From NCBI RefSeq assembly GCF_036320485.1, contig NZ_CP132911.1, positions 3,038,001-3,102,000 on the forward strand: a stretch of DNA of 64,000 nucleotides, given 5' to 3'. A program made the position numbers and the translations under genes. Shown one piece after another: positions 47,100-56,047 of this stretch. Numbering within the stretch: the first letter of the stretch is position 1; every line of letters begins with the position of its first letter. This DNA is from Dyella sp. A6. GTDB taxonomy: Bacteria; Pseudomonadota; Gammaproteobacteria; Xanthomonadales; Rhodanobacteraceae. The notes below the pieces were generated by a model. It searched no databases. It was not told where the DNA came from and saw only the letters and a program-made list of their open reading frames with translations.

Positions 47100-48155
47100 T
47101 CAATGCCGGGCGAGCGGCAGCTCGTTCCAGACCTTCGGGTCCTCGGCACCAAGCACCCAGGCACAAAAACCTTCCAGGTGGTATTTCCCGATCAGCTGGT
47201 AACGGTCATGAAAACTGCGCGCGTCAGGCATGAAAACCCATTCACGCATCTCGTCACGGTAGAAGTAGTACCAGGATTCGTGCGCGATCGGATCCCAGCG
47301 GATTGTTGCGTTCTGCTGCCTGGCCAGCGGAATCGATGCATCGGCGTCAATGTAGTCGGCCTTGATGTTCGACGCTTCCGTGCCATCGGGTCGCACGGGG
47401 TTGCCCGTATACCAGTGGTAGCCGTACAGCGCGATGCCCAGCGAAAGCTTGTCGGCCGGCACCCGCTTCAGGGCATATTTGAGCTGAGTCAGCATCCATG
47501 GCAGTCCGTCGACCGGACCCGGCGTGGTCCAGCGCGTGTGCTGGTCGTAGGTCATCAGACAGATCAGGTCGGCATATTTGCCCAGCGCAGAGAGGTCGTA
47601 GGCACCGCGCCAGTATTGCCACATCCACTTCGAGAACGCGCCCTTTCCGGCATGCCCAGGTGCGTTGGGCACGACCGCGATCGACAGTTTCATGCCATGG
47701 CGATGCAGTGCCTCCGCAGTCTGCTTGACCAGCAGCGTGTAGGCATCGCGATCGGTCCAGGAGATGCTCTCGAAATCGAACTGGAAACCGTCATACCCGT
47801 ATTCACGGCCCTGCTGCAACAGCGACTGGATCATCGCCCGCTTGGCGGTCTCGTCATGCAGAAATGCATGAAAGCCCTTGCGCCCCGCCGTCATCGAAAT
47901 GATCGGCATGACAGGCAGGTGATGCACCTGCGCGATATGCAGCACGTACTTCTCGGGACCACCGTTGACGAGCCCCTGGTTATCCACCCCATACCAGGTC
48001 GGAACCAGGAGACCGATCTTGTCGACGTGCGCCTCGAAAGAGTTGAGCGATTTCTGCGTATTCATCAAATAGAACAACGCGACCGGCTGCGCAGCGAAAA
48101 GCGGGGTACAGACGAGCGATGCGGCCAGGAGCAGCCAGAGGTGCCAGCGTTTCAT
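47100..48155 (-). CDS. GH18 family hydrolase (endo-beta-N-acetylglucosaminidase or chitinase type)
   Basis: The 351-residue protein has a signal peptide (about 1-22) and a GH18 barrel with the catalytic motif DGFQFDFE (Asp122 to Glu129), then AVVPNAPG, LICLMTYDQH and GIALYGYHWY. With GH20, GH29, GH3 and GH35 around it, cleavage of the chitobiose core of N-glycans (ENGase) is more likely than chitin degradation, though the sequence alone does not decide. ATG 48155 overlaps the GH29-A stop by 4 bp. Confidence 0.88.
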   Translation of the reverse strand: MKRWHLWLLLAASLVCTPLFAAQPVALFYLMNTQKSLNSFEAHVDKIGLLVPTWYGVDNQGLVNGGPEKYVLHIAQVHHLPVMPIISMTAGRKGFHAFLHDETAKRAMIQSLLQQGREYGYDGFQFDFESISWTDRDAYTLLVKQTAEALHRHGMKLSIAVVPNAPGHAGKGAFSKWMWQYWRGAYDLSALGKYADLICLMTYDQHTRWTTPGPVDGLPWMLTQLKYALKRVPADKLSLGIALYGYHWYTGNPVRPDGTEASNIKADYIDADASIPLARQQNATIRWDPIAHESWYYFYRDEMREWVFMPDARSFHDRYQLIGKYHLEGFCAWVLGAEDPKVWNELPLARH

Positions 48156-49786
48156 GGGTGTCCTTTGGTCGAAACCGGTTTGGAGAATGCGATACGGAAG
48201 GCGTACGCGTACTCGCCAACCGGGCGTGCCGGAAGCGCGAGGTGCAGGCCGTCGGCCTGCTGTTTCCAGGTCACCTCGCGACCGTCGGCAAGCAGACGCA
48301 CGTCGCGCACGTGGTCGGTAGGTTTGATCGCGTGGATCACGGCCTTGCCGTCGGCGGGCCAGGCCATCTCGATGGCATAGAGATCGCCGTCGCGTGTGGT
48401 GAAGCGGAAATCCGCGGCGGTGTACGCCGATGTTTTGGTGTCATGGAAGCTGCCACTGACGACCTTGGTCGGCCCCTCACCCGACACCCGCCACGGCCTG
48501 GTGTCGTAAATCGCACGGCCGTTGGCCTTGAGCCAGCGACCGATGGCGTGCAGGATCCCCTGCTCGGCCGCGGGAATCGTGCCGTCGGCGCGCGGACCGA
48601 TGTTCAACAACAGGTTCCCGTTTTTGCTGACCACGTCGACTAGCAGACGCACGATGAAACCGGGCGTCTTGTAGGTGTCGTTCTCGACGTAGCCCCACGA
48701 GTCGTTGCTGACCGAGGTATCCGTCTGCCAATGCCGCGCCTGGATGCCGTTGAGCTGACCACGCTCGATGTCTAGCGTGCCGGCGCCTGGCGCAAAGTCG
48801 CCCAGCTTGTAATTGACCACCACGCCACCCCAGCTTCGCCCCCGGTTGTAGTAGTAGGCGAGCATCTTTGGCAGCGTATTGCGGAACGACGGCTGGCCAA
48901 TCCACCAGTCGAAATAGATCAGGTCCGGGTGATAGTCGTCGATCAGCTCGGCTGTGCGCGCCAGCCAGTCATCGAGGAAAGCTTGAGAGACATACGTCCA
49001 GTCTTTGGCCAGATGCATGTCGTTACCGTCGTAGATGCGCGGCTCGGCAGGCCCGTACAGCCCGGCGTAACGAGGATCGTTCACGTCGGAATCGATCTGC
49101 CGCCCGGTGTCGAAGAACCAGTCGTGTTCGGCACGGTGCGAGGAAACCCCGAAGTGCAGCCCCTGTGCGCGAACGGCCTTTTCCAGCGCACCGACCAGGT
49201 CGCGCTTCGGGCCCATCTTCACCGCGGTCCAGTCCGACAACTTGGAGTTGTACATCGCGAAACCGTCATGGTGCTCGGCCACCTGCACCACGTAGCGGGC
49301 GCCCGCGGCACGGAATAATCGAGCCCATGCCGACGGATCGAAATGCTGCGCCTTGAACCTGGGAATGAAGTCCTTGTAGCCGAACTTCGCCTGTGGCCCA
49401 TAGGTGGCGACATGGTGGTCGAACTCCTTCGACCCCCTCTTGTACATCCGGCGCGAATACCACTCGCTGCCGAATGCCGGCACCGAATACACGCCCCAGT
49501 GAATGAAGATGCCGAACTTCGCGTTGTCGTACCACGTCGGCGCGCGGTAATGCTGCAACGATGCCCAGTCAGCCTTGTACGGCCCGTTGTCCATGCCACG
49601 TTCCACCCGCGACAGGATCCTGCGCCGTTCCGGTTCGTACTTGGCCGTGGCCTTCTGCCAGGCCATGTCCATCTGGCGTGCGGTGAGACGATGTTCGGTC
49701 GAACTGGTGGGCGACGTTTGCACCGCAAAGGCATGGGGCGCCAGCATCACCGCCAGCGCGCCGCATGAGAGCAGGGAAAATTTCAT
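48152..49786 (-). CDS. GH29 alpha-L-fucosidase (subfamily A type)
   Basis: The 544-residue protein starts at ATG 49786 (CGGAGAT before it) with a signal peptide (about 1-21). GH29 landmarks are FGIFIHWGVYSVPAFGSEWYSRRM, VAEHHDGFAMY, KRDLVGALEKAVR and the nucleophile Asp293 in LIYFDWW; a C-terminal beta-sandwich follows NIGPRADGTIP. The wording is of the broad-specificity subfamily. It is the first hydrolase gene after the TonB receptor, separated from it by a terminator and a second stem-loop, and is coupled to GH18 by a 4-bp overlap. Confidence 0.92.
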   Translation of the reverse strand: MKFSLLSCGALAVMLAPHAFAVQTSPTSSTEHRLTARQMDMAWQKATAKYEPERRRILSRVERGMDNGPYKADWASLQHYRAPTWYDNAKFGIFIHWGVYSVPAFGSEWYSRRMYKRGSKEFDHHVATYGPQAKFGYKDFIPRFKAQHFDPSAWARLFRAAGARYVVQVAEHHDGFAMYNSKLSDWTAVKMGPKRDLVGALEKAVRAQGLHFGVSSHRAEHDWFFDTGRQIDSDVNDPRYAGLYGPAEPRIYDGNDMHLAKDWTYVSQAFLDDWLARTAELIDDYHPDLIYFDWWIGQPSFRNTLPKMLAYYYNRGRSWGGVVVNYKLGDFAPGAGTLDIERGQLNGIQARHWQTDTSVSNDSWGYVENDTYKTPGFIVRLLVDVVSKNGNLLLNIGPRADGTIPAAEQGILHAIGRWLKANGRAIYDTRPWRVSGEGPTKVVSGSFHDTKTSAYTAADFRFTTRDGDLYAIEMAWPADGKAVIHAIKPTDHVRDVRLLADGREVTWKQQADGLHLALPARPVGEYAYAFRIAFSKPVSTKGHP

Positions 49787-49810
49787 CGACTCGATCTCCG
49801 CGGATGCCTG

Positions 49811-49844
49811 TCCGCAGAACCGTCTTCCTGACAATTTCTGCGGA
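49811..49844 (-). promoter_or_regulatory. Stem-loop in the leader of the hydrolase genes
   Basis: Arms TCCGCAGAA (49811-49819) and TTCTGCGGA (49836-49844) are perfectly complementary (9 bp, 16-nt loop). It lies 25 bp upstream of the GH29-A start and just downstream of the receptor terminator in the direction of transcription. A 5-prime stabilising hairpin for the hydrolase mRNA is a likely role. Confidence 0.5.
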
Positions 49845-49871
49845 GCAGCCGTCGTTACGTATACGAACTTC

Positions 49872-49921
49872 AAAAAAGCCGGTCGCGACCCAGGAGGGGA
49901 GAAGACAGGGCCGCGACCGGC
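49872..49921 (-). terminator. Intrinsic terminator between the TonB receptor and the hydrolase genes
   Basis: On the minus strand a 10-bp perfect stem (arms at 49912-49921 and 49878-49887, reading GCCGGTCGCG and its complement) with a 24-nt loop is followed directly by six T (49877-49872). It lies 7 bp after the receptor stop codon. Partial termination here would give more receptor than hydrolase transcript, a common arrangement in TonB-linked glycan operons. Confidence 0.85.
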
Positions 49922-49928
49922 CGCTAAA

Positions 49929-52592
49929 TCAAAGCTTGAAGTTCAGGCCCAGCGAGAACGTCCTGCCGTTCTTGTACATGCCGATCGGCGCGTACTTCAC
50001 GCCGTTGTACCAGTAGTACGTCGAGTCGAGCAGGTTCGTTGCGCTTGCTGTAAGGCCGACCCAGTGATTGAGCTGATAGCTCACGGTGAAATCGAGCTCT
50101 TTGTAAGCATCAGCAAAGACCTGCGAGTCCAATCGCCCGACCTGGGTGAAATACGGCGAGCGCCAGCTGTAGTTCAGACGCGCCGACCACGGACCACGCT
50201 CGTAGTACGGGATGATGTTGATCGTGTCCCTCGACAGATACGGCATGTTGTAGTTGTTGGTGGTCTTTGCGTGCGCGTAGGTGTAGTTGGTCTGCACGCC
50301 AAAACCATGACCGAGGTCCTGCTGGTACAGCAGCGAGATACCGTGCACCTTGGCATTGTCGGCGTTCACAGGAGAGGTCACCTGATAGGTCTCCGTCTTG
50401 CCCGTGGTCACGTCGTACAGCTGCTGATCGGTCGTCTTCGAGACAATATAGGTACCAATGTTACGGACAAATACTTCTGTCGAAAGCAGACTTGCCGGTG
50501 CGAAATACCACTCGGCCGAAAAGTCGAAATTGGTCGACTGGTACGGCTTCAGATCCGGGTTGCCACCACTCGCCGACAGGGTCGTGTCATCACGACTGAA
50601 CGCACCGGCAAGATTCGAATAGCGCGGCCGTGCAATCACCTTCGAAGCCGAGAAGCGAAGCACCTTGTCGGAACCCCAGTCATACGCGATGTTGAAGCTA
50701 GGCAGGGGCTTGTAATAGTGCGACGAGGACGTCGCCGGCGTATAGGTGCTGCCTCCATTGAGGCTATTCCAATAATGCGACGTATCCAACGTATCAACGT
50801 AGCGGACACCAAAGTTACCGCGAAAACCATTGTCGCTATCGAAATTCACCTGACCGTACAAATCCTTCGTTATTTCGTTGACGTCGAACGAAGAACCGTA
50901 GTCGATGTGGTATGCACCCTGCGGAAGCGACTTCAAATACGACACAACGTCGCTCAAGTTTGCTGTCGCCCACTGAGTCAGGTTGCCGCTGGCATCCAGG
51001 CCGTTGAACAGGCCATTGGGAGTTGAACCCGGATCGAACTGTGTCAGATAAATGTCGCTGGTCGTGTAGATGGAGTTTCCATAAGCGGAGGTTCCATTGG
51101 TGTGATTGATGTACTTCGCGCCAAACAGCACCTCATCGAACGGTCCCCAGTTGACATCCTTGGTTGCGTCAAACTGCGCGTAGCGCTCACGGTCCTTGGT
51201 CTTCTGGTAGTAGATGCCGCCAGCCTGCTGGCCGGTGGTCAGCCCCCAGTTGGCGGCGCTATCGTTGTCGTACGTCACACCGGTCTGCTTGCCGTTGTAG
51301 TTGAACGCATAACCGCCCGATTGCAGCAGGTACTTCATCAGGTACTCGGGATCCTTGCCGCCCTTGGCGGAGGTGTAGCCGACCTGGCTCTTGAAGGTCC
51401 AGGAATCACCGAAGAACTCGTGCTTCAGGTTGATGCTGCGGGTATCGACGTGGGTCACGCGATAGTTGGCATCGAGCTCTGCATAGGGCTGGCCATTGCC
51501 GGTATTCGGGGAAACCGTGGCCGAAGTGATGTAGCCGTTGTTGAGCGAAAGCTTGGTGATCTTGTTCAGATCGCCGCAGCCGGGACAGACATATTCAGAC
51601 TCGCTGTAGTTATTGTAGGTGCCCTTGATGTACAGGCCGGTAAGGTCGAATTCGTTCTTGTCGTTCGGCTTCCACTCCAGTGCCGATTCGATACCGTCGC
51701 GCTTGCGCGTCTGCTGGAAGTACGAGCTGTTGATGCCAACCGGTAGCTTGGCGGTGGCAACGTTGCCGCTGCCACTGACCGCAGCGGTGCTCGGGATGCT
51801 GCTGCCCGTGGTGTAGCCAAAGAACTCAATGCCCGCACGCGACAGGTTTTCTTTGTCGTGGGTCACCGTGGTCAGAATGCCGAATGTATCGTCGCTGTTC
51901 TTCCAGCTCCACAGTACCGATGCGCGCGGATTACCCTGTTGGGAGCGGTCGTTGTAGTTGTATCCGACCGAGCCGCGCAGCGTGTTCGCGGGAAGGTCTA
52001 ACGGCTTGCGCGTATGAATGATCACGGTGCCGCCGATACTGCCTTCGTCGATGCGTGCTTCAGGCGACTTGTAAACCTCCATCAGGCCGATGATCTCGGG
52101 CGAAAGCAGGGTGTAGTTGAAGGTGCGGCCGCTGGTGTCGGTCGGGTTGCCGCCCCAGTCGCCGGACGCAATCGTTTCGCCATTCAGAAGCACACGATTA
52201 AGTGCCGGGTCGGTCCCGTTGATGCTGACCTTCTCACCCTCACCGAACTGGCGATCGACGGTGATGCCAGGCAGGTGCGAGAGCGACTCGGCCGCATTGG
52301 TATCCGGGAATTTGCCGATGTCGGTGGCGCTGATCGCATCTACCACTGCATTTGCGTTGCGCTTTACATCAAGCGCCCTCTCGAGACTACTCCGGTACCC
52401 AGTGACCGTGATGCCCTTCAGTGTGCGGGCCTGCTTTTCCTCGTGCTTTTTCTCGGGTGTCAGCTTCTGGCTGCCCGTACTGGCTGCCACAGCCTGCGCG
52501 GCTGGCGTAGCTGGCTCCTGGGCACTCACGCCGGCGGCGGCACCCAACCCGAAAAGTATGCTCACGTACAGCAACGAATTCTCAAGTTTCAT
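49929..52592 (-). CDS. TonB-dependent receptor, Xanthomonas/Caulobacter carbohydrate type
   Basis: The 887-residue protein has a signal peptide (about 1-24), the segment LKGITVTGYRSSLERALDVKRNA (about 58-80) and a plug with FPDTNAAESLSHLPGITVDR, RVLLNGETIASGDWGG and SIGGTVIIHTRKPLDLP, the characteristic wording of the TIGR01782-like family. The barrel ends in GRTFSLGLNFKL. It is between the glucokinase-like gene (30 bp upstream) and the hydrolases, so it probably imports the oligosaccharides they act on. A strong terminator follows. Confidence 0.95.
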   Translation of the reverse strand: MKLENSLLYVSILFGLGAAAGVSAQEPATPAAQAVAASTGSQKLTPEKKHEEKQARTLKGITVTGYRSSLERALDVKRNANAVVDAISATDIGKFPDTNAAESLSHLPGITVDRQFGEGEKVSINGTDPALNRVLLNGETIASGDWGGNPTDTSGRTFNYTLLSPEIIGLMEVYKSPEARIDEGSIGGTVIIHTRKPLDLPANTLRGSVGYNYNDRSQQGNPRASVLWSWKNSDDTFGILTTVTHDKENLSRAGIEFFGYTTGSSIPSTAAVSGSGNVATAKLPVGINSSYFQQTRKRDGIESALEWKPNDKNEFDLTGLYIKGTYNNYSESEYVCPGCGDLNKITKLSLNNGYITSATVSPNTGNGQPYAELDANYRVTHVDTRSINLKHEFFGDSWTFKSQVGYTSAKGGKDPEYLMKYLLQSGGYAFNYNGKQTGVTYDNDSAANWGLTTGQQAGGIYYQKTKDRERYAQFDATKDVNWGPFDEVLFGAKYINHTNGTSAYGNSIYTTSDIYLTQFDPGSTPNGLFNGLDASGNLTQWATANLSDVVSYLKSLPQGAYHIDYGSSFDVNEITKDLYGQVNFDSDNGFRGNFGVRYVDTLDTSHYWNSLNGGSTYTPATSSSHYYKPLPSFNIAYDWGSDKVLRFSASKVIARPRYSNLAGAFSRDDTTLSASGGNPDLKPYQSTNFDFSAEWYFAPASLLSTEVFVRNIGTYIVSKTTDQQLYDVTTGKTETYQVTSPVNADNAKVHGISLLYQQDLGHGFGVQTNYTYAHAKTTNNYNMPYLSRDTINIIPYYERGPWSARLNYSWRSPYFTQVGRLDSQVFADAYKELDFTVSYQLNHWVGLTASATNLLDSTYYWYNGVKYAPIGMYKNGRTFSLGLNFKL

Positions 52593-52622
52593 AGATATTC
52601 CTCCCGACCCCTCATAAAGTTG

Positions 52623-53846
52623 TCACGCCTGTTTGTTTGCGTGGTTTTGCCGTTCGATTGTCGGCTTATGCACATCATCGGTATCGACAGTCGCAGTGCA
52701 TGTGTCCGCTCCGGGACGATGAACTTCCAGATGCCAGCGAGCTGCGCCGACGACGCCTTGCCAGCCTCGGTCCAAAACGTAAATAGGTACTCTTTGCAGC
52801 AACGGTCGCATCACACCTTTGTCGAGGAATCGATCGACAAACGGGCTCTGTATGAACCTCTCTTCGATGAGAGATATCACTCCACCCACAAGGCATACGC
52901 TGCCGGCGCCATACGCAGCCGCCATATCGCCAATGAACGCCCCCAACCAGCCACAGAAAACGTTCAAGGCCTCGTCAGCCAGCTCATCTCCGTCGTTGGC
53001 TGCAGCCACAATGGATCGCGCATCTTCATGTCGCGGATAGCGATTTCGAGCCGCGCAGAGTGCGACATACAGTCGATGCATACCTGGTAGAGACAACAAC
53101 ACTTCGCAGGATGTATATGCCCCGGCTACGCTTATCTTTTCGAGTAACTCCTGCTCCAGACCGACCTTTGCCGCCAACTGCATCTGTCCAGCTTGGGTCG
53201 CCAGCACACGTGACTGGCAGCCTGGCAGCCAGGCTGCCACTCCGAGCCCGCGCCCCACGCCAACTACGACAGTGGGTCCTGACAACTCGCTTTTTCCAAC
53301 CCCTTGTTTCAGACATTTCAGGGTATTGAGATCGATGCCCGGAACCGCATGCGCCACCGCCTCGATCGTGTTCAGGAAATGGATTCGCCCAAGACCAAGT
53401 ACACGCGCCACCTCATCGAGCACTACAGGCCAAGCCAATTGGCGACTAACCACAACACCGGCATGTATGTACCCCGAACCGGCGACGACTAGTTCCTTCG
53501 GCCTCTGCGCGACCTCCTCACAAAACGAATGAACGATGTCTTCCAGCCGCGGGTGAGCCGAACCCTCATATGCACGACAAGCGATGATTCGCGAATTGCC
53601 TCGATCTAAATCTTGTGTCAACAAACCCATGCGTACATGTGAGCTTCCTATATCTGCCACAAGGAGTAGGGGCGACCGGTCACCGTGCTCGACGCCCTCG
53701 AACTCGACAGATCCATACGCCGATGCATCACGCGATTCGGCGCTCCCGAGCTGAACGTGCAGAGAGGCGTCATAAGCCCCCCCACCCTCTCCCACTGTCC
53801 GGTCGTGCCGCACGTGGTTCGCCCCATGTCCTACCGCGACTCGCAT
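52623..53846 (-). CDS. Glucokinase-family protein lacking catalytic residues
   Basis: The 407-residue protein aligns with E. coli-type glucokinase along most of its length (LLLVADIGSSHVRMGL at 60-75, VVVGVGRGLGVA at 193-204, LSLPGMHRLYVAL, CLVGGVISLIEERF). Key residues are replaced: the catalytic Asp of INDF is Thr160 (FLNTIEA), and the sugar-contact Glu and His of EGGH are Gln218 and Gln221 (TQAGQ). The nucleotide motif DIGGT reads DIGSS. It has an extra N-terminal stretch of about 58 residues, so the start is uncertain. It precedes the TonB receptor by 30 bp, and a sensor role is more likely than kinase activity. Confidence 0.82.
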   Translation of the reverse strand: MRVAVGHGANHVRHDRTVGEGGGAYDASLHVQLGSAESRDASAYGSVEFEGVEHGDRSPLLLVADIGSSHVRMGLLTQDLDRGNSRIIACRAYEGSAHPRLEDIVHSFCEEVAQRPKELVVAGSGYIHAGVVVSRQLAWPVVLDEVARVLGLGRIHFLNTIEAVAHAVPGIDLNTLKCLKQGVGKSELSGPTVVVGVGRGLGVAAWLPGCQSRVLATQAGQMQLAAKVGLEQELLEKISVAGAYTSCEVLLSLPGMHRLYVALCAARNRYPRHEDARSIVAAANDGDELADEALNVFCGWLGAFIGDMAAAYGAGSVCLVGGVISLIEERFIQSPFVDRFLDKGVMRPLLQRVPIYVLDRGWQGVVGAARWHLEVHRPGADTCTATVDTDDVHKPTIERQNHANKQA

Positions 53847-54044
53847 GATTGCCCCCGATGCACCTGGACCCAGATCAACGTCAGAACCGACATCGACAGC
53901 ACAGTTCATCCACGAACTGTATATTTATATATAATTTGGATCGTGACAAGTCATGCTGCAATGCAACTTTTCTGACAAACGCAAGAGGTCGCAAATGAAC
54001 TCGACGTTCATATGTACACTTTCAGGCAAATGAGCGAAGATGAA

Positions 54045-54059
54045 AGTCACCCGGTGACT
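54045..54059. promoter_or_regulatory. Perfect palindrome in the divergent glycan/fucose control region
   Basis: AGTCACC (54045-54051) and GGTGACT (54053-54059) form a perfect 7-1-7 inverted repeat in the 266-bp region between the divergent glucokinase-like gene (start 53846) and the fucose pathway (start 54113). An AT-rich run at about 53920-53945 could hold the minus-strand promoter. The palindrome lies 54 bp before the plus-strand start, a suitable place for a repressor or activator such as the IclR protein encoded at 62137. The region otherwise shows no gene. Confidence 0.5.
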
Positions 54060-54112
54060 CGAACGGATCGGCGGGACCACAACACCGACTCCAGCGCATT
54101 CATGAGGGCTGC

Positions 54113-55138
54113 ATGACAGCATCGGCCACACAACCCACACGCTCAGCGCACTGGTTTCACTCCAACAGGCAGATCTCACGACTTGCCTTCGGTGGAGCTC
54201 CCATCGGCAATCTCTATACAGAAGTAGAGACTGCGACCGCATACGCGGCAGTCGAACATGCGTGGGAACGAGGGATTCGACACTTCGACACTGCGCCCTA
54301 CTACGGATACGGTCTTAGCGAGACTCGGCTATCCGGCGCACTACTAGGCAAACCACGAAGCAGCTACACGCTTTCGACCAAAGTAGGCCGATGGATCGAA
54401 ACCGACAGCAATGCGCTCGACCATCCTGACGGCTTCTTCGTTGATGGCTTTCGTGCCCACTTCGACTACAGCAGAGACGCAATCTTTCGTAGTTTCGAAG
54501 CCAGCCTGAAGCGACTATGCACGCATCGCGTAGAGATCCTGCTCCTGCATGACGTGGGTAGCGATGCCCACGGTGAAAATCACCAAACCATGCTCCGACA
54601 AGCTTTGGATGAAGCGCTACCTGCAATGGCAGAGTTACGGGCACAGGGCGCGTGCGACGCGATTGGAATCGGTGTCAACGAGGAGGCGGTTTGCCTTGAA
54701 CTCATGCCGCGCTTCCCGCTCGATGTGATCATGCTGGCTGGTCGCTACACCCTGTTCGAACAACATGCTAGCCGTAGAGTTATGGCTGAAGCAGAGTCAC
54801 GCGGGATATCCATCCTTGCAGCTGGCCCCTACAACTCCGGACTGCTAGGCGATGCGGCCGGCCCGGGTCGGTTTTACAACTATAGCCCCGCCGCCCCAGA
54901 TGTTCTCGAGCGCGCACAGCGCTTCTATTCGGTATGCGCTGAAACCGGAACCGATATTGGTGCAGCAGCTCTACAGTTCCCGCTGGCGCACCCGGCCGTG
55001 GCCACAGTGGTATGCGGTCTGCGTTCGTCCGATGAAGTGATCACTGCAGCCAATCGATTCGACACGGTAGTGCCCGACGAGACATGGGACGCGCTGCGCA
55101 AAGCGGGCTTGCTTGAAGCAGACGTGCTCACCCCATGA
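54113..55138 (+). CDS. L-fucose dehydrogenase (aldo-keto reductase family)
   Basis: The 341-residue protein has the aldo-keto reductase pattern: LAFGGAPIGNLY near residue 24, the catalytic FDTAPYYGYGLSE (Asp and Tyr, about 58-70), LSTKVGR with the catalytic Lys near 90, and LLHDVG near 144. It resembles NAD(P)-dependent L-fucose (D-threo-aldose) dehydrogenases, giving L-fuconolactone. It is the first gene of a six-gene operon that encodes the rest of the pathway and overlaps the lactonase by 4 bp. GAGGG lies before the ATG. Confidence 0.9.
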   Translation: MTASATQPTRSAHWFHSNRQISRLAFGGAPIGNLYTEVETATAYAAVEHAWERGIRHFDTAPYYGYGLSETRLSGALLGKPRSSYTLSTKVGRWIETDSNALDHPDGFFVDGFRAHFDYSRDAIFRSFEASLKRLCTHRVEILLLHDVGSDAHGENHQTMLRQALDEALPAMAELRAQGACDAIGIGVNEEAVCLELMPRFPLDVIMLAGRYTLFEQHASRRVMAEAESRGISILAAGPYNSGLLGDAAGPGRFYNYSPAAPDVLERAQRFYSVCAETGTDIGAAALQFPLAHPAVATVVCGLRSSDEVITAANRFDTVVPDETWDALRKAGLLEADVLTP

Positions 55139-56004
55139 TCATTGTCGATGCGCATCAGCATTACTGGGAGCCAAGCCGTGGCGATTACGGCTGGCTGGAT
55201 GATGCGCCAGCACAGTTGCGACACGCATTTCTTCCGCAAGACCTGGACATACAGCGCATTGCAGCAGGCGTGGCCTTCAGCATCCTGGTGCAAGCAGCAC
55301 CGAGCGAAGCCGAAACCCGCTATCTGTATGCCCTTGCGCAGCTTGAAACCGGCGTTCTCGGCGTCGTCGGCTGGGTCGATCTGGAAGCTCCCGATGCAGA
55401 GGCGCGCATCGATGCACTAGCCTCCGACGGGAGCGGACTACTGTGCGGGCTGCGACCGATGGCACAGGACCACCCCGACCATGACTGGTTGGCACGCAGC
55501 TCGCTGGATCACGCGCTGGCGCATATGGTGGAACATGATCTGGCGTTCGATGCTCTAGTGACAGAACCGCAATGGTCTTCTCTACTGATGCGGCTCGACC
55601 GCCAGCCAGGCCTGCGAGTGATACTCGATCATGGTGGCAAACCACCGGCCGGCGCTGCCGGCTTCCGTCGCTGGTGCGCATGGATCGACGAACTGGCCGC
55701 GATCCCAACTGTTCACTGCAAGCTGTCCGGCCTGCTGACGGAGCTCGCGTCGACACAACCAGACAGCGCCATCGAACCCCACGTCGCATACCTGTTCGAA
55801 CGCTTCGGTCCGTTCCGCTTGGCATGGGGCAGCGACTGGCCGGTGCTGACCCTACGCAGCGACTACAACACGTGGCTTCGCCAGGCTACCGCCCTGACCG
55901 AGCGATACGCCCCCGGACACCTCGGCGATGTCTTCGCCGGCAATGCGCTGCGCTTCTATGGACGCAACCAACCAAGTCTTAACCCGTGTGGAGAAATGTC
56001 ATGA
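55135..56004 (+). CDS. L-fuconolactonase (amidohydrolase family)
   Basis: The 289-residue protein starts IIVDAHQHYWEP, the metal-site motif of the amidohydrolase_2 family. It continues with GVVGWVDLEAP, RVILDHGGKPP, a KLSGLLTE segment and the late WGSDWPVL with the conserved Asp. Such enzymes open L-fucono-1,5-lactone to L-fuconate. It is coupled to the dehydrogenase upstream by ATGA. Confidence 0.93.
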   Translation: MIIVDAHQHYWEPSRGDYGWLDDAPAQLRHAFLPQDLDIQRIAAGVAFSILVQAAPSEAETRYLYALAQLETGVLGVVGWVDLEAPDAEARIDALASDGSGLLCGLRPMAQDHPDHDWLARSSLDHALAHMVEHDLAFDALVTEPQWSSLLMRLDRQPGLRVILDHGGKPPAGAAGFRRWCAWIDELAAIPTVHCKLSGLLTELASTQPDSAIEPHVAYLFERFGPFRLAWGSDWPVLTLRSDYNTWLRQATALTERYAPGHLGDVFAGNALRFYGRNQPSLNPCGEMS

Positions 56005-56047
56005 CACACTCGAAAAGCCCCGCCAACGACAACACGGACTGCGGCAC

